Shown: positions 32,441 through 43,553 of the stretch, in pieces
Numbering within the stretch: position 1 is the first letter of the stretch
Layout: each line of letters opens with the position of its first letter
Assembly: GCA_019426215.1 (NCBI GenBank)
Contig: CM033397.1
Span: forward strand, 22,756,480 to 22,820,479
Direction of reading: 5' to 3'
Length of the DNA: 64,000 bases
From: Buddleja alternifolia
Lineage: Eukaryota > Streptophyta > Magnoliopsida > Lamiales > Scrophulariaceae
Translations under genes and position numbers: made by a program
Notes under the pieces: model-generated
Told to the model about the DNA's origin: nothing
Databases searched by the model: none
The model's input: the letters and a program-made list of their open reading frames with translations, nothing else

Positions 32441-32756
32441 ACAGTAAAAAAAAATTTAAAAATTTTTCCGGGGCCTATTACAGCGGTTTTTTCCAAAACC
32501 GCTGTAATAGGCCCCGGAAATTTTTTTTTTTTTTAATAATGGTTATTTGTATAACCGCTGTAATAGGGTATACCTATTACAGCGGTTATAAAATAACTGC
32601 TGTAATAGGTGCCTATTACAGCGGTTTTTAACCGCTGTAATTGGCCTGAACCAATTACAGCGGTTTTTAACCGCTGTAATTGGCCTGAACCAATTACAGC
32701 GGTACCTATTACAGCGGTTAAAACCGCTGTAATAGATCATTTCTGTAGTATTGAGT

Positions 32757-32960
32757 CTTCTAGAAGGTATCGACTTCAGTCGGAAACATATAGGAGTATT
32801 GGGTCAAGAACGGTTTGAGCCCAGCTTTGACGACCATGTCCATCATGTCTGTTAGATTGTTTTGAGGTTGTTCATAGAGAAATTTCCAGTCGACAACAAG
32901 GCCTTCAGTCACCTTGATGTTAAGTTCTGCAGAAGTAGACGAAGATTTCTTTGGTGCCAT
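32757..32960 (-). pseudogene. SIRE extra ORF, N-terminal part
   Basis: The ATG at 32960 opens MAPKKSSSTSAELNIKVTEG, followed by VVDWKFLYEQPQNN and MVVKAGLKPFLTQYSYMFPTEVDTF. A TAG lies just before the CACTA target site, after which the frame resumes beyond 31191. This start is chosen because it is the first in-frame Met after the long non-coding spacer and precedes a basic Ser-rich N-terminus. No family was recognised with confidence. Confidence 0.5.
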
Positions 32961-33803
32961 TTTTAGTGAAAGAGATGAACTGAAATTTTCTTTTGCTTTG
33001 AGAGAGAGAGAATATGTTTTGCAGATATGTTTGAGTAAATGTGAATTGTCTTTCTGCAGAAATTGTATTTTAAATGACACAATAAAGAATTTTTGAGACT
33101 TGTGTTCTCTAGTCTCTGTAGGATTTAGACACGTGTAACGACTTTTGAATCTCAGCCATAAATTCATTAACTGCGGACTCGAGTTTTGTGTAATAGAGAG
33201 AAGTTACATTTGGTAATTCTCATATATAAAGATTTGACATCCGAGTTAGAAATTTTAAAATGTTTGGCATTTTCAGAGTGTAACGTACGCGCCTGTTTGT
33301 ACACTGACACGTACACAAACACGTACTATCTCTGAACCGTCATTTTGAAAAAGAAACTTTTGATTACCCGCCAGTTTGATGTGATAGAAGCGTGTGATTA
33401 GAGTACAAACTAGACTTTTGAGTCTACCCACTACTTCGAAAGAAGTTTGTAAACTTTATGCATGGCTTGTAAAGAATGTACTTTTATATTAAGAGTTGAT
33501 GGGAATTGATTCAACGCTTAACTGATACCACTTGTTTATATGACTTTTATATATGAAAATTAGACGCTTAGGATTGAAAAGACTTTTATGTTTGAGCGTC
33601 AAATATTTTATGCATATGTAATACTGAGCGTTGATGATCATGCATCTGAAAATTTTGATCATTGACGCTTGTAGATAAGGTTATGTACAAATTTAAGGTT
33701 CCCCCTCAATTTGATAACTTATACCAGCTAGGAAAATCTTTGAGACACAAATTAAGTAGATTCCCCCTAAATTATATGTCTAATAAAATATGATGCAAAA
33801 TGA
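32961..33803 (-). other. Spacer between SIRE RNase H and the extra ORF
   Basis: About 840 bp without a coding frame separates the pol stop (33804) from the extra ORF start (32960). It contains several AAGCG/CGCTT words (33515, 33560, 33595, 33664) and purine-rich antisense runs (TTCCCCCTC at 33700, TTCCCCCTAA at 33761) that resemble internal polypurine tracts. It may contain a splice acceptor for the downstream ORF. Confidence 0.4.
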
Positions 33804-34500
33804 TTAAGCGTTTAAATTAATCATACCTAATTCACTTCTCAAAGTGAGAAAACGTTGTTCGTTGAGTGCTTTGGTGAAAATATCTGCCAATTGTTTGTTA
33901 GTTCCAATGAAGTGCATGGAGATATCTTTCTTTTGAACTTGGTCACGAAGAAAATGATATCTAATGTCAATGTGTTTGGTTCTGGAATGAAGAACAGGGT
34001 TTTGAGTCATGGCTAGAGCGCTTTGGTTATCACAATGAATGGGGGTTGGACCTAGGATTATTCCATAATCTCTAAGTTGTTGTCTCATCCATAATACTTG
34101 TGCACAACAACTTCCTGCAGCTACATACTCAGCTTCGGCTGTGGAGGTAGCTATGGATTGTTGTTTCTTGCTATGCCATGAAACTAACCTATCACCTAGA
34201 AATTGACAAGTACCACTAGTGGTTTTATGATCTATTTTGCAACCTGCAAAATCTGCATCTGAGTAACCAATTAGTTCAAAAGGAGAATCCCTAGGATACC
34301 ATAAGCCCACATTCTGTGTGCCTTTCAGGTATTTAAGGATCTTCTTGGCAGCAATTAAGTGTGACTCTTTAGGATCGGCTTGAAATCGTGCACACATGCA
34401 TACCGAAAACATAATATCAGGTTTACTGGCAGTAAGATAAAGAAGTGAACCGATGATACCTCTATAATTAGTAATATCAACTTTCTTTCCACTTTCATCT
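33804..34500 (-). pseudogene. SIRE RT C-terminus and RNase H
   Basis: After a frameshift near 34507 the text resumes as YRGIIGSLLYLTASKPDIMFSV and reads through GYSDADFAGCKIDHKTTSG, SWHSKKQQSIATSTAEAEYVAA, CDNQSALAMTQNPVLHSRTKHIDIRYHFLRD and LADIFTKAL. This is a complete copia RNase H with its conserved acidic residues (DAD, EAE, CDN). The stop at 33804 ends pol. In the element the domain removes RNA from the RNA:DNA hybrid during reverse transcription. Confidence 0.9.
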
Positions 34501-36528
34501 TTATAACTTAAGCGTTTGGCTCATTGGAATTTTTGAATATGATGCATTTTCCATACCAAATTTCTTAATCATATCTCGTGTATATTTAGCTTGGTTAATA
34601 AATATGTCATTAGGGAGTTGTTTAACTTGTAATCCTAAGAAGAAAGTTAATTCACCCATCATGCTCATTTCAAATTGTTCTTGCATCATTTTCGAAAATT
34701 TCTCACACAGACGCTTGTTAGTAGAGCCAAATATAATATCATCAACGTAAATTTGGACTAAGAGAATATCTTCGTTATTGGTAATTTTAAATAACGTTGT
34801 ATCAATGTTGCCATTTGAAAAGCCTTTACCAATAAGAAAGATAGAGAGAGTGTCATACCATGCTCGGGGTGCTTGCTTAAGCTCATAAAGTGTTTTTTCT
34901 AGCTTGTAAATCATACCCTTACCAAGATTGTTGATGAATCCTGGTGGTTGCTCCACATACACTTCTTCTTGGAGTTTACCATTTAGGAAGGCACTCTTCA
35001 CGTCCATTTGATACACCATGAACTTGTTGAACGCTGCATACGCTAGAAACATGCGGATTGCTTCAAGACGAGCGACAAGACCGTATGTCTCATCAAAGTC
35101 AATACCCTCCTCTTGGCAATATCCTTGAGCTACTAGTCTGGCCTTGTTTCTTGTCACAATGCCGTTCTCATCCATCGTGTTTCTATATACCCATCTAGTT
35201 CCAATAACTCCTTGGTGAGTTGGTCTTGGTACTAGCATCCAAACCTTATTTCGTTCAAACTGATTAAGCTCTTCTTGTATAGCTTCAATCCAACTTGGGT
35301 CGCTTAGCGCTTCATCCACTTTCTTAGGTTCCATTTGAGATAGAAAGCTTGCGAACATAGCCTCATTGAACTTAGCGGCTCTAGTCCTAACAGGCGCTTC
35401 AATATCTCCAATAATCTGCTCAGGTGGATGATCACACAGCCATAGTCTGTCTGGTTGGAAGGGGTTAAGAGGTTGAACAGGCGCTTGAGGATCATACGCT
35501 TGACTACCTTCTTGCGTAGGCGCTCCAAGTTCACAATTCCTTGTGTGCTCTTGATGATCACTCTCTTCATGATCATCAGCAATTCTTACATGATTATCTG
35601 GAGTAATCTCACGAGTAATCTTAGGAGGTGGCACTGAGATCTCATCATCGTCGTCAGTATCTTCATCAATAGTAATCTTAGACGCTTGATGACATAGATC
35701 TTCAACTCCTACATCATTTATATTAACCTTACTCGGTTCTTGGTTAGCATCATAAAAAACAACATGAATAGATTCCTCAACCTTTGATTTGATCTTATTT
35801 AGAATGCAAAAATTCTTTCCATTCTTGGCGTAGCCTAGAAAAATTCCCTCATCCGCTTTAGGATCAAAAGTCTTTAGGCTTTGGGATCCATTATTATGGA
35901 TAAAACATTTAGAACCAAAGACGTGAAAATATGAAACATTTGGCTTACGTCCCTTCCACAATTCATATGGAGTTTTCCCATGCTGTTTGTTGATCATGCA
36001 ACGGTTTTGAGTGTAACAGGCAGTGTTGATCGCTTCGGCCCAAAATCTAGGAGCGAGCTTGGATTCTGCTAACATAATCCTAGCGGCTTCCTTAAGCGTT
36101 CGGTTCAGGCGCTCAGCAACACTATTTTGTTGGGGAGTTCTGGGAGCTGAATACTCATGATGTATTCCATTTTTTGCACAAAACTTCTCAACAATCTTGT
36201 TAGTAATCTCAGTACCGTGATCGCTTCTTTTTCCTGCAACCTTAAGATTTTTCAATATTTGAAGTTGCCGAATAAGCGTTGTTAACTTTCCACATGTTTC
36301 ATCTTTGGATGAAAGAAATTCCACCCAAGTAAATCGAGAGAAATCATCTATTATCACCAAAGTATACTTCTTACCCCTTACACTGATTGTTTGAACAGGT
36401 CCAAACAAATCCATGTGAAGTAGTTCAAGTATTCTAGAGGTATAGATGAGGTTTTCTCTTGAACGATGATTTAACTTGTTTACCCATTTGACAAGCGTCA
36501 CAAAGACGATCCTTATGAAATGGTCCAT
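34501..36528 (-). pseudogene. SIRE integrase and reverse transcriptase
   Basis: A 675-codon open stretch on minus. The integrase core has D40 (HMDLFGPV), D103 (RSDHGTE) and E139 ([11 protein letters not shown]), an intact DX35E. A variable acidic linker follows ([16 protein letters not shown]), then RT from GTRWVYRN through [24 protein letters not shown] and YVDDIIFGS at 594-597. The N-terminal ~25 residues are out of the zinc-finger frame, and the C-terminus is lost to a frameshift near 34507. Linker text carries repeated [13 protein letters not shown] words from the element's GCGCTTG motif. Despite an intact catalytic core, the polyprotein is broken at both ends. Confidence 0.9.
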
Positions 36529-36535
36529 TTGGTAA

Positions 36536-37039
36536 TCACTCTACAAGATTTTGACTTATTAGTTGAGAGATTATCTTAAAGTTGAGGTGATTCATTTTTC
36601 TATGCCATAACCAACCCATTTTAGATTCATTTTTAGCAACAAAACATGTTGGGTTGTTATCAAGTGTTGAACCCCAATCTACTAAATATACGTTGTTAGT
36701 TCGTTTTCCTTTCAATTTAGTAGACTTAGTCTTAGCGTCATTTATATAGCAGCAGTCACTTGAGAATATGACTTCAAAGCCTTTATCACAAAATTGACTT
36801 ATGCTTAATAAATTGTGCTTCAGACCCTCAACATAATAAACATCACTTATCATGATGTTTCCCCTATGCACAACACCTATACCTTTGGTTTTACCTTTGG
36901 AGTTGTCACCAAATACGACCTGAGGACCATAAGCAGCTTGATAGTTGATCAAAAGATCTTTAGAACCAGTCATGTGCCTTGACGATCCACTATCCAAGTA
37001 CCATACAGATGTATCGGTTCTAGCTCTAGGCACATGCAA
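36536..37039 (-). pseudogene. SIRE protease and GAG-pre-integrase
   Basis: On minus this begins near VPRARTDTSVWYLDSGSSRHMTG. The aspartic protease catalytic Asp is D16 in DSGSS. It continues with LLSISQFCDKGFEVIFSSDCCYI and the GAG-pre-integrase phrase WLWHRKMNHLNFKIISQL. A stop and frameshift at 36529-36536 separate it from the integrase zinc finger ([11 protein letters not shown]), which lies partly out of frame. Confidence 0.85.
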
Positions 37040-37054
37040 TCAAAAAGGGAAGTT

Positions 37055-37958
37055 CTATTTCTGTTTAGGTACCCATTGTTGCTTGGGTCCTTCAACGTTA
37101 GTAACATTGTTAGTTTGAATTAGAACTTTAGGAACCCATACTTGCCTAATCTTCATTGTAGAAATACTGGCCTTTTTGGGTTTCACACCGTGTTGTGTGT
37201 GCTTTTTGGGTGTATAATAATATCCTTGATTATAATAATAGTCATAATCATAGTCATAATCATAATCATCATAGTATCGATAATATGATCTTGACTGTCT
37301 TGGATATTGACGCTGGTATTTCTTTGGCGCTGGCTTGGGTTGCACTTTTGGTGTTGGACGCTTAGCGCTTGATTCACAGTGGTCAGTCTTATCTTTAGCC
37401 TTTTGAGCGTTTGGATAAATCCATCTTTGTGAATCATTTGCCTTAGCCTTACCCTTGCCTGAGTTAGCTTTGACTTTCTCATTTGGCCTCTTACCATTGT
37501 CACTTGGTTCATTTTGTGTTTGACCTTGTGAACCTTTTTCAACAAAGATAACACCCTTTCTTTTGTTGTTTGTCGTAACATTAGATTGATTGGATTGTTT
37601 ACCGAGCTTATGGCATCCTAAACCGGTCTTCTCACCAAATAATCTAGTTATTTCAGTCACATTATCCAACTTTCTAGAGGCTTTTGATAATGATGAGATG
37701 AGCTGCTATGATTTGGCAAGTCTAGCGATCAAATCAGCTTCTCTCTTGACTATTATATCAAGATCGCTTTTTAATTGAATAATTTCACTCTCATGCGATT
37801 GGTTCTTCTCAATGCACTGTTGCTGAACGCGCAACTCTGCTTTGAGTGTCACTTTATCTCTTGTGAGTGATGAGATAATAGCGAGATCATTTTGATATAT
37901 TTTGGCAGCTTCTTGACATTCATTGTAGTATTCTTTGACTTTGTCAAGTAATTCATCA
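37055..37958 (-). pseudogene. SIRE gag C-terminal region (left of the Athila insert)
   Basis: On minus from 37958 the text continues the gag interrupted at 58628. It reads KEYYNECQEAAKIYQNDL and a helical coiled-coil-like region (LRVQQQCIEKNQSHESEIIQLKSDLDIIVKREADLIARL). After a TAG near 37709 come basic and Tyr/Asp-rich segments (YYRYYDDYDYDYDYDYYYNQ at about 37200-37290), then WVPK repeats up to the protease. SIRE gags are long with such coiled-coil and low-complexity tails. The first 50 bp (37909-37958) are duplicated at 58628-58677. Confidence 0.75.
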
Positions 37959-39337
37959 AAAACTTGACACGCTAGAAGCTAACGTGCTTGAATAGCAAGT
38001 GCACTAGTCGCGTGTAGTAATAAATGGACAAAAAGTCCGGGTTGTCGAACCTCAAGGACTTGGATTTTTTAGCTTAAGATTTGCAATTAAGGTAAAGACA
38101 ATTAAAGTAAAATAAGAGAAAAACAATTAAGTAACCAAAAGATCAAAGGAGGGAACAAGCTATGAATTAAAACTCACGAATTGGTTCAAAAGACTAAGGC
38201 ACATGCTGTAACCGAATCCACTCGTCGATATATATGAGTTATTCTTTGAATTATTAGACTCTTATTGCTTTGGTGAAAACTCCTTAATTAATCATTACCC
38301 GATGTCTCGGCACATAACAATCCTATGATTGATTGACGGTTCTCTAAATATGTCTATCCGAGAATCTAATCAACAACCATGCATTAACGTTCTAGAGTTT
38401 CCCCGGATAAATCCAGCTAACCGCACCCGGAAATCATTACCTATTTCTAGGAGCAATTCCACATTAGTTTCGGATGATGTGTTGATTCATTTGAACCCTA
38501 ACCTATCTTGTCTCGAATGACTAGATTAGGCACAATAGCAAGCATATGGAGAGCAAGCATATGATTGTGATAAAAGCACAAAATCAACACACAAAGCAAT
38601 TAGGAGAATTAATACGAAAATTAACTTCACATATATTGATTCATGAATTCGGCCTTCACATGGCCTTAGTTCTACAAGATTAGCTCATATTCAATAGCTC
38701 AAGAAGGTCTAAAACAATCATATACATAGTTATTAACATAAACATGTAAATGAAATACAAAAGAAAACTCCCTAAGTCTTGAATGATGATGAATCCTTAG
38801 TTGTAGCTTCAATCTCTAGCTCAATCCCCCTTCTTCACCTTCAATTGTTGATGAACTTCTGGCTTAAAAACCCAGAAAATGCTCTCTAATTCCCCCGATT
38901 TCGAACCCCTCTTCCATCTGAAATTTGGCTTTTAAACAATTGAAAAACGGTTACGCCGGCGTCTAGGCGCGGCCTACGTGGCGTACGTTTCTTGGGGAAG
39001 AAGTCCGGCGGCGCCCAGGCGTGGATAGTACGGCGCTCGGTTACGGGAATAACTGCGCCTAGGCGCGGGTAGTGCGGCGCCTAGGCGTGGTCAACAGGGA
39101 TTAACTTTGTTGTTCTTGATCGGCGCCCGAGCGTGGTCAGCTCGGCGCCTGGGCGTGGTCGACAGGCTTCAAAAAGTGTCGTGCGCCGTTTTTCGCCTTT
39201 TTCTTCGTGTGCTCTCGTTTATCACCTGAAATCACTTAACACCCCAATTAAACGCAACTGTGGCATGATTTAGGCAATAAATAACTCCAACAATATCAGA
39301 TCATAAGCTTAAAAACACGTAACAACGCCTCTTATCA
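37959..39337 (-). repeat. 3' LTR of the Athila element
   Basis: On plus it runs from AAAACTTGACACGC to CTCTTATCA, 1,379 bp. It differs from the right LTR by roughly thirty substitutions seen by eye. U3 contains an array of GC-rich words (CGGCGCCTAGGCGYGG and variants) at about 38955-39185. Short open frames in it recur identically in the other LTR and are not genes. Confidence 0.9.
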
Positions 39338-39352
39338 ACCCCCCCAAACTTA
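39338..39352 (-). other. Polypurine tract of the Athila element
   Basis: On minus, AAGTTTGGGGGGGT immediately precedes the LTR start TGATAAGAGG. It confirms the direction of the element and the LTR boundary. Confidence 0.8.
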
Positions 39353-40339
39353 TCAATTGCTCGTCCTCGAGCGATAAGCTATAGGTTAGGAAAAACATCA
39401 TCAACCACGGGAGAAATAAAAAGAAAAAGAGAAAAAACGAAAAACTACCTAACTCACTTTCGTGGAGGACACGGTTGCATTTAGCGAATGCAACAAGCCT
39501 TTGAACCTTTGAGTTACCTCAAAGGACGAGTTATAGTCTCGTGAGGGTTTGCTTATGATATACCCACAAAATCGAAGGATTTTCCACCACACTCAATCAA
39601 CCCAAATCAATGTGATTAATAACAAAGCAATGGCATGAATTCGTCTGTTTAAGCTCAAGGTTATATATATATACACGTCACATACTTGCTCATGTTACGC
39701 CTCAATTTTGAAAAGACCATCCTAAGGGTGTAGAGTGAGAAGTCTAAGGTATTATAATCAAGTGGCATTCTTACCACTTTTCAAGCATTAATCCCATATT
39801 TTATCGACTTTCGAGTAATCACACGGCATGAGAATTGAGGAAAACTTCATAATCACTTAAAATTTCATCAATTTATCCACTTTGGGCTTTAACTTATGCA
39901 AATTTCAACTCACAACATTAGAGGCTAGACCATGTGCAATGTTCGGTTCTCTTAGGCTTTCTATGACACCCTTGTAACGAGCTTTGAGCCAATAACTCCT
40001 AAACCAGACGGTTTTAGGGTATTAAGTGTAGAGACACCCCTAAGGGCTTAATCGCTCGAGTGTCAAAGACCACAAAACCAAACTAGGTCCTTATTCACTT
40101 AACACTTGCATTGGCTTGAGCTTAGCTCAAATTAGCATAATAGTACAGTATTCTAGGCATGGTACTCTTCGCCCCCAGTATCTATTAAGCCTGACTTTTG
40201 CAGTCATACCAATGTTCAGCCTCTTAATTCTTTTGCATCGAAAATATAAAGGGAAACAACTAAAACAATATCCACAAAACAACAACACCAAAACAAACAT
40301 CGAACGACAAAAAGGACAGAAAATAGATACAAAATAGGT
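39353..40339 (-). other. Athila 3' region, no gene seen
   Basis: This is non-coding sequence between the accessory ORF stop and the polypurine tract. An AT run lies at 39663-39675. No domain-bearing frame was seen; the stretch is probably 3'UTR. Confidence 0.5.
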
Positions 40340-41629
40340 CTAATCGCCAAACAAGGCGTCCAACTCATCATCACCATCATCTCCACCTCCCTGTAAAGGC
40401 TCATCCTCGGCCCGCCCCACTAAATCATCCACATCAATCATATCATCCGGAGGAGGGTTGGAGTAGGGAGGGAAGTTCGGAGGGTCGGGGTACACAAAGG
40501 GGCCACGTCCCACAAAAGCATTCTGATCCATCGCGACCTGACGGGTGTACGGACAGCTAGCCCGGATCATGTCCTCAAAGCGGCTCATCCGCTGATCAAA
40601 ATGGACGCGCATTTGATCCATCACGCCCATCAAAGAGTCCATATCCATCGTTTCGGTCGTCCTAGTAGATGTCGACTGCGGGCGAGGCCTAGTAGAGAAA
40701 GTCGGGGGAGCAGAGGTGACAGTCTCGGAAAAAGAGAAAGGCGTGCCAGCCAATTCTGTGCCCTCGGTCGGGAAGACCTCAATCCTTGCGGTTGAGCAGA
40801 GAGCTGTAATCAGCGAGGGGAACATTATATGGCTCTTCTTTGATATATTAGGATCCCCACGCTTCCTTTTCTGCTCGGTCGGGTGGATCAAATGTGTCAA
40901 CTCAAGGCCCAACTTCCTCATGTGCCCGAGTAGCGTCCGGTGAATCACCCCCGCGAAGTTAATCGTCTTCCGGGTCATAATGCAGAAGATGAGTAAACAT
41001 CTCTCCTTGTTCGCCTCGGAACCGTTGCCACTCGGGATAAGATTGAAGCGTATGAATTCGAGCCAGAAGGCGGCCTCGGGAAGGAGAAAATGACGGGCCA
41101 AGTGTGCATCCCGCTCCGGCCATGTCATGCCGGGTATAGCAATCACCCCCACAATCTCTTCCAATGGCACAGTAAAATTGGTGCGAGCATGCTGATACTC
41201 ACACTGCTCAGGGATGGGTAACCTGAGGCATGCACTGATATCCGGAACATCAAAGCGGACTGACACATTCAGAAAAGAGACCGAATCCGTGTAGTTGCTA
41301 AAACTGCTCGCCGTCTTCCCAATACTAGAAAATGCCCCGGCACTAAAAAATTCTAGAACCCACGGAACTCGAATGGGTTCAAGTGGTCCCCGGAAGCACG
41401 TGAAATGATGGAACTCCATGAGGTCGTTTAGGGAAGCCCGTCCTCGGATATCATAGGGCTTTTCTTTCATAAGCATCCGCCCTTGAATGGCATGGTAGAT
41501 TTTTACCACGCCCGGGTGCGAGAACCGGCTGGCCAGAGGAGGGAGCTCGATGGTGGGTTCGGGAACATTAGAAAAGCCCTCCCCGACCTTCTTTTTACGC
41601 TTGGTTTGTTTCGAGGATGTTTTAGGCAT
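40340..41629 (-). CDS. Athila accessory ORF, 'putative plant transposon protein' type
   Basis: An uninterrupted 430-codon frame from MPKTSSKQTKRKKKVGEG to ELDALFGD. A basic N-terminus is followed by a helical domain: HFTCFRGPLEPIRVPWVLEFFSAGAF, FDVPDISACLRLPIP, IPGMTWPERDAHLARHFLLPEAAFWLEFIRFNLIPSG, NKERCLLIFCIMTRKTINFAGVIHRTLLGHMRKLGL. This matches the putative plant transposon protein family found in gypsy elements. An amphipathic segment (GVMDQMRVHFDQRMSRFEDMI) and an acidic tail (DDMIDVDDL...DDGDDEL) follow. The Met at 41629 is preferred over an upstream in-frame Met at 41707, whose extension looks non-coding. It lies in the position of the Athila env-like ORF, but no membrane anchor is evident. 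Its role is unknown. Confidence 0.75.
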   Translation of the reverse strand: MPKTSSKQTKRKKKVGEGFSNVPEPTIELPPLASRFSHPGVVKIYHAIQGRMLMKEKPYDIRGRASLNDLMEFHHFTCFRGPLEPIRVPWVLEFFSAGAFSSIGKTASSFSNYTDSVSFLNVSVRFDVPDISACLRLPIPEQCEYQHARTNFTVPLEEIVGVIAIPGMTWPERDAHLARHFLLPEAAFWLEFIRFNLIPSGNGSEANKERCLLIFCIMTRKTINFAGVIHRTLLGHMRKLGLELTHLIHPTEQKRKRGDPNISKKSHIMFPSLITALCSTARIEVFPTEGTELAGTPFSFSETVTSAPPTFSTRPRPQSTSTRTTETMDMDSLMGVMDQMRVHFDQRMSRFEDMIRASCPYTRQVAMDQNAFVGRGPFVYPDPPNFPPYSNPPPDDMIDVDDLVGRAEDEPLQGGGDDGDDELDALFGD

Positions 41630-42773
41630 TTTCCAAAATCTCAGCGGCGTAACGGTACATAACAACAACCCCAAACACCAACAATCGTAACAACCCAAAT
41701 CCAACAACGCCTCAACTGAATCAGGACAAATAATCTCAACCCATAATTGCTAAACAAAAGGACGGCTCTTTATGCAGCAAACGGAAAGTTAACTATCTGA
41801 ATCAAGCAATGGACAAAATGCACTAGACCCAACTGAAATTACCCCCAAATTTCGCACAAATCAACAAGAACCCCCAAATTTCAGATTTAAATTCCAATAC
41901 TGAATTCCAACCACAATTAATCACTGAAATCTGGCCATAACGAGATAAAAATAGCCAATGACAACCACAATAAGGCCCCACACGGCCGAAATATGCAGAA
42001 ATTCAGGTAAGGGCAAGCCAATCACTAACCTTGTGGTCCAAAATTACACAAATCAGCGATTACCCGTGACCCACAAAGCCCGGAGAGAGAAGGTAGCTGT
42101 TCCGGCGGTGAAACGGGCCGAAATGACGGTGAAATTGGTAGGAATCGGCGGAGAGATGGTGGTCGGCGGCAGAAATCAAGAGAGAGATGGAGATGATGAT
42201 GTGAAGTTGACTTAATTGTGACAAAAGAGGGTCTTTATACCTGATCGGCGCCTAGGCGCCGTAAGCTTCATGTCCAATTGAAATGCTATTGCTGTCCACG
42301 CCTGGGCGTGGGATATCCGGCGCTCGGGCGCGGTGAGATCGGTGCCTAGGCGTGGACTTGGCCGGGCTGGGGCGCGGTTAACAAGGGAGATGTTGTGAAC
42401 TGGGCTGAACGGCGCCTAGGCGTGGCTAGCAGACCGTTCTGAAATCCATTTCCTGGGAAAAATAAGAAAAAGAAAAGGCTCAACACAAACAAACACAAAC
42501 GAGACAAAACAAGGAAAAAAGAAGAAACGAAACTAAAAAAAAAACGCAACGAAAAACAAACATAAAGCTTGGGTTGCCTCCCAAGAAGCGCTAATTTATA
42601 GTCGTTAGCTCGACTCGGGACAAAGAATTATGGAGGATCTCGGAGAAGGAGGAACACTTTGTCCCTCGGTTCATCAGTTCCGATATACGGTTTTAATCGT
42701 TGAGCATTGGTCAAGAATGTTTGCCCTTTGTCCGTTGTGAGCTTGACGGCACCCGATGGATAGACATGGGAAA
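41630..42773 (-). other. Spacer between Athila integrase and accessory ORF
   Basis: About 1.1 kb without a domain-bearing frame. It includes the GC-word cluster at 42245-42425. The final part (42600-42773) reads on minus like the integrase C-terminus (TDKGQTFLTNAQRLKPYIG, TDEPRDKVFLL) after a frame break. Confidence 0.5.
42245..42425. repeat. Cluster of GGCGCCTAGGCG words downstream of Athila pol
   Basis: Copies include CGGCGCCTAGGCGCCG, CACGCCTGGGCGTGGG, CGGCGCTCGGGCGCGG, GGTGCCTAGGCGTGG and CGGCGCCTAGGCGTGG. The same words recur in both LTRs and in gag. They contrast sharply with the AT-rich surroundings. Confidence 0.8.
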
Positions 42774-43550
42774 TCAAGAATGGACCCAACCACCGTGACT
42801 TAAGCTTCCCGGGAAAAAGTTGGAGTCGAGAATTGTAGAGGTGAACTCTCTACCTTCATGAAACTCGCGGGGAATGATGTGCTTGTCGTGCCACGTTTTT
42901 GTTCGTTCCTTGTAAAGTTTTGCATTCTCATAAACTTGGTGGCACCATTCCTCGAGCTCATGCAATTGGAGCAACGGATTTGTACCTACAAGTGTGGAGT
43001 CAAAATTTAGAAATTTAGTAACCCAATAAGCACGATGCTCAAGCTCAACCGGTAGGTGACATGCTTTACCAAAAATGAGGCGATACGGGGACATGCCAAT
43101 CGGGGTTTTAAACGCGGTCCTATAAGCCCATAAGGAGTCATCTAATTTTAGAGACCAATCTTTTCGAGATGCATTGACCGTTTTTTCAAGAATGCGTTTA
43201 ATCTCCCTATTAGACACCTCCACTTGTCCACTCGTTTGAGGGTGGTAGGGAGTTGAAATATTATGCCTTACCCCATACTTGTTCAATAAGTGTTCGAATT
43301 GCTTGTTGCAAAAATGGGTGCCCCCGTCACTAACGATAGCTCTAGGTGTTCCAAAACGAGGGAAAATTCTTTTTCGTAAAAATCGAGTAACCACCCGAGC
43401 ATCGTTAGTAGGCAAAGCCTCGGCTTCAACCCATTTAGAGGCATAGTCTACTGCAACAAGAATATACTTATTGGAACAAGAACTCGGGAAGGGTCCCATG
43501 AAATCAATACCCCAAACATCAAATAACTCACACTCAAGCATGTTATTCAA
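42774..43550 (-). pseudogene. Athila integrase catalytic core
   Basis: The frame covers the core with D16 ([10 protein letters not shown]), D75 ([10 protein letters not shown]) and E111 ([12 protein letters not shown]), an intact DX35E. Then come [29 protein letters not shown] and a C-terminal stretch that goes out of frame near 42850. The upstream HHCC zinc finger lies at 52667-52936, because the Tat element inserted between the two (target AAAGG). Integrase inserts the cDNA into chromosomal DNA; here it is split. Confidence 0.9.
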
Positions 43551-43553
43551 AGG

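Larger units (their letters stand above)
31192..32753. mobile_element. Non-autonomous CACTA-type DNA transposon
   Basis: On plus the element starts CACTACTACAAAAAG and ends CTGTAGTATTG, imperfect inverted repeats of the CACTA (En/Spm) kind. It is flanked by a perfect 3-bp duplication AGT (31189-31191 and 32754-32756), the size this superfamily makes. Both subterminal regions (31197-31510 and 32470-32745) are packed with short hairpins built from ATTACAGCGG and CCGCTGTAAT, about a dozen in all. No transposase is present. Inside are a captured gene-like leader with an ATG and splice donor (31690-31725), a minisatellite and a long hairpin. It splits the SIRE extra ORF. Confidence 0.8.

Noticed and set aside
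37958..37963. CA as the true Athila LTR end, with AGTTTT as spacer
   Set aside because: The 3' LTR also carries AGTTTT before host sequence, and the primer site abuts it in the 5' LTR, so the LTR must include it.
38329..38520. A 63-codon frame found identically at 57620-57811
   Set aside because: It is the same LTR sequence in two copies, with no domain; the repetition reflects the LTR pair.
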